From positions 1 through 10,935 of the forward strand of contig CAXFIU010000045.1 in the NCBI GenBank assembly GCA_964003245.1: a stretch of DNA of 10,935 nucleotides, given 5' to 3'. Shown one piece after another: positions 6,486 to 10,935 of the stretch. Every line of letters begins with the position of its first letter. Within the stretch, counting starts at the first letter, position 1. The notes under the pieces are model-generated. The model did not search any database, had not been told where the DNA came from, and worked only from the letters and a program-made list of their open reading frames with translations. Position numbers and translations under genes: made by a program. This DNA comes from MGIIb-O2 sp964003245 (GTDB lineage: Archaea > Thermoplasmatota > Poseidoniia > Poseidoniales > Thalassarchaeaceae).

Positions 6486-7850
6486 ATGATTAATAATCGT
6501 GTTCCGGCAGTATTGATGATGTCGGGGTCGACACAGCGTAGAGGATTCATTCCCGGTGCTGATATTTTAGGAGTTAAAGACCCACCTTCATTTGTAGACG
6601 CTGCTGATATTCTTATCGATTCTAAAAAATTACAACCTCCTAGTCAGGAGCCTGGTGTTCTGATATTGGCTGATGGAACTCGCTTCAAAGGACAGTTGTT
6701 CGGTGCAGAAACTATTGCTATGGGAGAATTAGTTTTCACTACTGGAATGTGTGGATATCAAGAAAGTCTAACTGATCCTTCATTTGCAGGACAAGTTCTG
6801 ACATTTACATGGCCTCTTCTAGGAAATTATGGGATACATGCTTGCGGTTCTGAGTCATCCTCTATATGGCCTAGAGGGGTTGTTTGTAGGGAGTTGATGA
6901 AAATTCCTGATCATCGTGACTCGGTTGGTAGTGTCCATGATTTCTTATTATCTCATGGAGTTCCTGGAATAGAAGGAATAGATACTAGAGCATTGACTAG
7001 AAGAGTCAGAGAACACGGCACAGTATTATGTGTATTTGGTCCATTGGACAAAGAACAGGAATTATATGAGATATTAGAAAATCTTTCACCTCCTGATCTT
7101 TCGGATTTAGTCGCTGAGGTGACTTGCTCTGAATCAGTAATTCTGAATGAAGGTGCCACGGATATAGACGGAGCCCCCCTTCCTCGTCTGGCAGCAATAG
7201 ATTGCGGAATCAAATTTAATATTTTGAGAGAGTTATGTTCTCGATTTGAAGTTGTATGGTGCCCCGCGCACATGAATTTCGATCAAATAATTGAGCAATG
7301 GTCTCCCGATGCATTTTTTTCATCCAATGGTCCTGGCGATCCAGCCCATCCTGGCTCTGCCACAATAGCGAGAGAAACATTAGCTTCGGCTGTTAGAGCA
7401 GATTTTCCAGTAATGGGTATATGCCTTGGCCATCAATTAATGGGGCTAGCAGCAGGGCTTAGAACCTACAAACTAAGGTATGGTCATAGAGGTGCTAATC
7501 AACCAGTAATGGATTTAGAAAGTAAGAGAGTCTACATCACTAGCCAAAATCATGGCTTTGCTGTTGAAGATCCTGAAAAAGGCATGCTTGCTCCTCATCC
7601 TAGTGGCGCCTGTTCTGAAAAAGGCACAAATGTTCTTGGCGCAGATTTCAAAGTTAGATATATTAATGCTAATGATGGAACTGTTGAAGGACTAGATTTA
7701 GTAGGTAAATCATCATTCACCGTACAATTTCATCCCGAAGCTCGTCCAGGTCCATTAGATGCAGCCCCATTATTCGACAGGTTCTCAGAAATTGTCAATA
7801 AAAAGGTCCCCCCAAATAAAATTGCTAGAATGCTTAGAGGTGATAATTAG
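6486..7850 (+). CDS. carA: carbamoyl-phosphate synthase small (glutaminase) subunit
   Basis: Hydrolyses glutamine and channels ammonia to CarB for carbamoyl phosphate, the precursor of pyrimidines and arginine. The CPSase small-subunit domain starts near residue 56 (GVLILADGTRFKGQLFG) and includes FTTGMCGYQESLTDPSF (84-100) and GIEGIDTRALTRRVREHGT (161-179). The class I glutamine amidotransferase domain follows (about 235-435), with nucleophile Cys313 in GICLGHQLMG, ITSQNHGFAVE (351-361), and His416/Glu418 in FHPEARPGP. At 454 residues it is longer than the usual 360-390. About 45-55 extra residues precede the domain, and roughly 19 more lie between Cys313 and His416 relative to E. coli spacing. 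Alternative in-frame starts are Met11 and Met12 (6516, 6519); none lies nearer the domain. The TAG shares its last base with the carB GTG. Confidence 0.97.
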   Translation: MINNRVPAVLMMSGSTQRRGFIPGADILGVKDPPSFVDAADILIDSKKLQPPSQEPGVLILADGTRFKGQLFGAETIAMGELVFTTGMCGYQESLTDPSFAGQVLTFTWPLLGNYGIHACGSESSSIWPRGVVCRELMKIPDHRDSVGSVHDFLLSHGVPGIEGIDTRALTRRVREHGTVLCVFGPLDKEQELYEILENLSPPDLSDLVAEVTCSESVILNEGATDIDGAPLPRLAAIDCGIKFNILRELCSRFEVVWCPAHMNFDQIIEQWSPDAFFSSNGPGDPAHPGSATIARETLASAVRADFPVMGICLGHQLMGLAAGLRTYKLRYGHRGANQPVMDLESKRVYITSQNHGFAVEDPEKGMLAPHPSGACSEKGTNVLGADFKVRYINANDGTVEGLDLVGKSSFTVQFHPEARPGPLDAAPLFDRFSEIVNKKVPPNKIARMLRGDN

Positions 7851-10800
7851 TGCCTCGAAGAGATGATTTAGAAAGAATTGTAATTCTTGGAAGTGGACCA
7901 ATCAGGATTGGTCAAGCAGCGGAGTTTGATTTTTCTGGTTCTCAGGCTTGTAGGGCACTAAGAGATGATGGTTATGAAGTAATTCTAATCAATTCAAATC
8001 CTGCTACTATACAAAATGACCCTGAGATGGCTGATAGAATATACATCGAACCATTATTGCCAGAGGTAGTAAAACGTATTTTGGAAATAGAAAAACCTGA
8101 TGCTATACTTGCTGGCATGGGTGGCCAGACTGCTCTGAATATTGCCATGGCTTTGGCTCATGACGGTTCTTTAGATGAGTTAGGAGTTGAGTTAATTGGA
8201 TGTAATCTGGCATCTATAGATGAAGCAGAGGACAGAGATTTATTCAAGAAAGTATGTGAAGAAATTGATCTTCCAGTTTGTAAGGCAATTGCATGCGATT
8301 CTATTGAAGAAGTCATTGAGGCTGCAAATACATTGGGTGTATTCCCTCTTTTGATTAGGCCTGCTTTTACATTAGGGGGTTTAGGTGGTGGTACCGCGTT
8401 CAATATGGGGGAGTTGGTTGAAATCGCTAGTCAGGGAATATTACATTCTGCAATTGGTCAAGTATTAATTGAAGTTAGTATTCTAGGATGGCAAGAACAC
8501 GAATATGAAGTGATGAGAGACGATGCGGACAATGCGATTATTGTCTGTACGATGGAAAATTTAGATCCAATGGGAGTCCATACAGGAGAATCAGTAGTGG
8601 TAGCACCCCAGCAAACACTTTCAGATAGAGATCATCAGAAATTGAGAAATGCTGCTTTAAAATTAATTCGAAGATTGAATATCAAAGGTGGCTGTAATGT
8701 TCAGTTTGCAGTAGATCAAAATAATGGCGAATATCGTGTAATTGAAGTGAATCCGAGAGTTTCACGTTCTTCTGCTTTAGCATCTAAAGCAACTGGTTAC
8801 CCTATTGCTAGGATGGCTGCTTTGATTGCAGTAGGTTATACTCTTGATGAGCTCCCTAATCCTATAACTGGTGAAGGAACTACTGCTGCTTTTGAACCAA
8901 CCTTAGATTACTGTGTAGTTAAGATTCCTCGTTGGCCTTTTGATAAATTTAGAACTGCAGATAGAACAATTGGAACATCAATGAAATCTACTGGTGAAGT
9001 TATGGCAATAGGTCGATGCTTTGAAGAAGCCTTTCTCAAAGCTTGGGCGAGTTTAGAGTATGGGCAACCACATCCTAGACCACTCACATTGGCAGATTCT
9101 TCAGGAGGTGAGACAATGGATGAAAGAGCTTCACAGCCATTACCTGAAGCAATGTTGGTTGATTGGTTGAGAGTCCCCACAGATCGAAGAATGGGTGCTC
9201 TTTTTGAAGCATTTAGAAGAGGATATTCAATTGAAGATGTACGTGATTTGACTGGAGGAGTAACTCGTTGGTTTTTACATCGATTCGAGAAGATGGCAGC
9301 TGTAGAAACAGAAATTAGGGCGGCCGGTGAGTTAGGGATGATTCCATCCGAAATAAAATCTGAAGAAATGCGATATTGGAAAGGTTGTGGCTTTACTGAT
9401 TTACATATAGCGGACGCATTATCCGGCTTCCCAGCTGCTGGATTCAAACAATTATCAAAAGGTAGAGATGAATTTGCAGTTACTTCACGTAGACATGAAC
9501 TAAGCATTCATCCGAGATTTAGAATGGTCGATTCATGCGCCGCAGAGTTTGCTGCAGTAACTCCATATTATTACACAACTTATGAGTGTGGTACAAAATC
9601 AATAGGGATAGACTATGTGCCAAATCTTAATCTGAGTAAGAAGCAAAGGATAGTTGTCATCGGATCAGGGCCAATTCGTATTGGACAAGGTATAGAATTT
9701 GATTATGGGTGTGTACATGCCGTAGGTGCTATACAAGATTTAGGCCATGAAGCTATAATAATCAATAATAATCCTGAAACAGTTTCAACTGATTTTGATA
9801 CTAGTGATAGACTTTATTTCGATCCATTGACATTGGAATCAGTAAGTGAGATTCTACTTCGTGAAGATGCGCATGGAATTTTGCTTCAATTCGGTGGCCA
9901 GACCGCAATTAATCTTGCTTTACCTTTGTCAAATAATTTGCCTCATCTGTCATCCATGGGTCTTGATATTACTATGGAGGGCACCACTCCCGAAGCAGTC
10001 GATGAAGCTAGTGATAGAGAAAGATTCGAGTCATTCGCTCAAAGAAATAATCTGAGAATGCCAAATGGTATGACTGCTTCCGATCCAGATCAAGTTCGTG
10101 AAGCAGTTAGGGAAATTGGATATCCTGTACTTATCCGACCTTCATATGTTCTAGGTGGAAGAGGAATGGAAATTCTTTCTTCGAATCGTCAATTAGAATC
10201 TTACATGCAGGATGCTTTCCTCTCGCCAGAAAGACCTCTGTTAGTGGATGAGTATCTTGGTAATGCAATAGAACTCGATGTGGATGCAGTCTCGGATGGA
10301 AGAGAAGTATTAGTCGGAGCAATAATGGAACATCTAGAAGAAGCAGGTATTCATTCTGGAGACTCAACTTGTTTTATCCCTCCCCAAAATGTATCAGACA
10401 AAGTGTTGAGGCAAGTTGATGAATGGACTCGAAAGATTGGTATAGAACTTGGAATAGTAGGTTGTTATAATATTCAATTCGCTATTAGAGGTGAGACATT
10501 ATATGTTTTAGAAGTGAATCCGAGAGGTTCACGAACCTTCCCATTTGTGGCCAAGGCTACAGGAGTGCCTTTAGCCAGAATCGCCGCAATGGTGGCTTTA
10601 GGTGAAAAATTATCTGATCTGAATATTCCTGAACGTCAAGATGACGCTGTATGTGTTAAAGCACCTGTATTCCCTTTCATAAAACTCAGAGGACTTGATC
10701 CGGCTCCAGGGCCTGAGATGAAATCTACTGGTGAGGTAATGGGAAGTCACGAAAGGGCATCCGCTGCTTATCTCAAAGCCCGATTAGCTACAGAATCGCC

Positions 10801-10935
10801 CGTTCCAACTGAAGGAGGAGTTTATATTACTGTGAAAGATGCAGATAAAGATTCAATTATTGATCAAGCTAAGTCATTAATTGAATTAGGATTTAAGATA
10901 TATGCAACTAGAGGTACAGCCAGTGTTCTCCGAGA
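7850..10935 (+). CDS. carB: carbamoyl-phosphate synthase large subunit (3' end beyond the window)
   Basis: Two ATP-grasp halves make carbamoyl phosphate from bicarbonate, ammonia and 2 ATP. Translation from GTG 7850 is open to the window edge (1028 complete codons). The first half starts with IVILGSGPIRIGQAAEFD and keeps Glu299/Asn301 in EVNPRVSRSSALASKATG, the same numbering as E. coli. The second half starts near residue 596 (IVVIGSGPIRIGQGIEFDYG), with RPSYVLGGRGMEI and Glu888/Asn890 in EVNPRGSRTFPFVAKATG. The MGS-like allosteric domain begins near 985 and reaches YATRGTASVLR at the edge. E. coli numbering is exceeded by about 46, from several insertions between the two metal sites, e.g. 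around 405-445 and before the second half. Perhaps 50-100 C-terminal residues are missing. The TAGTG overlap with carA (7850) implies coupled translation and fixes the start. There is no frameshift. Confidence 0.97.
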   Translation, partial: MPRRDDLERIVILGSGPIRIGQAAEFDFSGSQACRALRDDGYEVILINSNPATIQNDPEMADRIYIEPLLPEVVKRILEIEKPDAILAGMGGQTALNIAMALAHDGSLDELGVELIGCNLASIDEAEDRDLFKKVCEEIDLPVCKAIACDSIEEVIEAANTLGVFPLLIRPAFTLGGLGGGTAFNMGELVEIASQGILHSAIGQVLIEVSILGWQEHEYEVMRDDADNAIIVCTMENLDPMGVHTGESVVVAPQQTLSDRDHQKLRNAALKLIRRLNIKGGCNVQFAVDQNNGEYRVIEVNPRVSRSSALASKATGYPIARMAALIAVGYTLDELPNPITGEGTTAAFEPTLDYCVVKIPRWPFDKFRTADRTIGTSMKSTGEVMAIGRCFEEAFLKAWASLEYGQPHPRPLTLADSSGGETMDERASQPLPEAMLVDWLRVPTDRRMGALFEAFRRGYSIEDVRDLTGGVTRWFLHRFEKMAAVETEIRAAGELGMIPSEIKSEEMRYWKGCGFTDLHIADALSGFPAAGFKQLSKGRDEFAVTSRRHELSIHPRFRMVDSCAAEFAAVTPYYYTTYECGTKSIGIDYVPNLNLSKKQRIVVIGSGPIRIGQGIEFDYGCVHAVGAIQDLGHEAIIINNNPETVSTDFDTSDRLYFDPLTLESVSEILLREDAHGILLQFGGQTAINLALPLSNNLPHLSSMGLDITMEGTTPEAVDEASDRERFESFAQRNNLRMPNGMTASDPDQVREAVREIGYPVLIRPSYVLGGRGMEILSSNRQLESYMQDAFLSPERPLLVDEYLGNAIELDVDAVSDGREVLVGAIMEHLEEAGIHSGDSTCFIPPQNVSDKVLRQVDEWTRKIGIELGIVGCYNIQFAIRGETLYVLEVNPRGSRTFPFVAKATGVPLARIAAMVALGEKLSDLNIPERQDDAVCVKAPVFPFIKLRGLDPAPGPEMKSTGEVMGSHERASAAYLKARLATESPVPTEGGVYITVKDADKDSIIDQAKSLIELGFKIYATRGTASVLR

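Noticed and set aside
8908..9507. Open frame of 199 codons on the minus strand inside carB
   Set aside because: It is the longest antisense frame, but it is fully covered by conserved CarB sequence and looks like the Ser/Pro-rich reverse complement of it. No domain or start signal was seen.
7850..10935. Repeat-like similarity between the two halves of carB (GSGPIRIGQ and EVNPR blocks occurring twice)
   Set aside because: This is the ancient internal duplication found in all CarB proteins, not a DNA repeat or a recent duplication.
1..10935. Search for tRNA genes, CRISPR arrays, IS ends, integrases, restriction or defence genes
   Set aside because: None was seen by eye. Nearly all of the window is accounted for by metabolic and membrane genes, and the remaining spacers are 55 bp or less.

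Overview
This is a gene-dense, AT-rich stretch, most likely from an archaeon. The best taxonomic marker is the gene at 5885-6451, a clear aTrm56-type tRNA C56 2'-O-methyltransferase, a family essentially confined to archaea. It sits beside bacterial-looking metabolic genes: a classical Cys-His-Cys thiolase, a bacterial-type dihydropteroate synthase and TauE- and YeiH-type transporters. That mixture, with frequent AGA arginine codons and very short spacers, fits uncultured marine Thermoplasmatota (Marine Group II/III, Poseidoniales-like). This assignment is an inference from memory of such genomes and was not computed.

Layout: (1) 1-57, the acidic C-terminal tail of an unidentified plus-strand gene. 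(2) 113-1336, plus strand, an acetyl-CoA C-acyltransferase (thiolase). (3) 5152 down to 1333, minus strand, a compact cluster in transcription order: dihydropteroate synthase (folP), a TraB/PrgY-family membrane protein, a YeiH/UPF0324 putative exporter and a TauE/SafE putative sulfite/organosulfur exporter. The junctions are a 1-bp overlap, a 7-bp gap and a 19-bp gap. The last gene overlaps the convergent thiolase by 4 bp. (4) 5153-5207, a 55-bp divergent promoter region. (5) 5208 to the right edge, plus strand: an unrecognised four-helix membrane protein, aTrm56, carA and carB. carB runs off the window.

The carA/carB pair encodes glutamine-dependent carbamoyl-phosphate synthetase, which feeds pyrimidine and arginine synthesis. 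The two genes overlap by one base (TAGTG), as do folP and traB (TAATG). CarA has an N-terminal extension of about 45-55 residues, and CarB is about 46 residues longer than E. coli CarB up to the equivalent point in its allosteric domain.

No rRNA, tRNA, CRISPR array, insertion sequence, integrase or phage gene was seen. No stretch longer than 300 bases lacks a gene; the largest spacers are 55 bp. I did not find a convincing new biological system. The items most worth a second look are the tandem pair of unrelated predicted oxyanion/sulfur exporters behind folP-traB, the uncharacterised membrane protein next to aTrm56, and the lineage-specific extensions in CarA and CarB.
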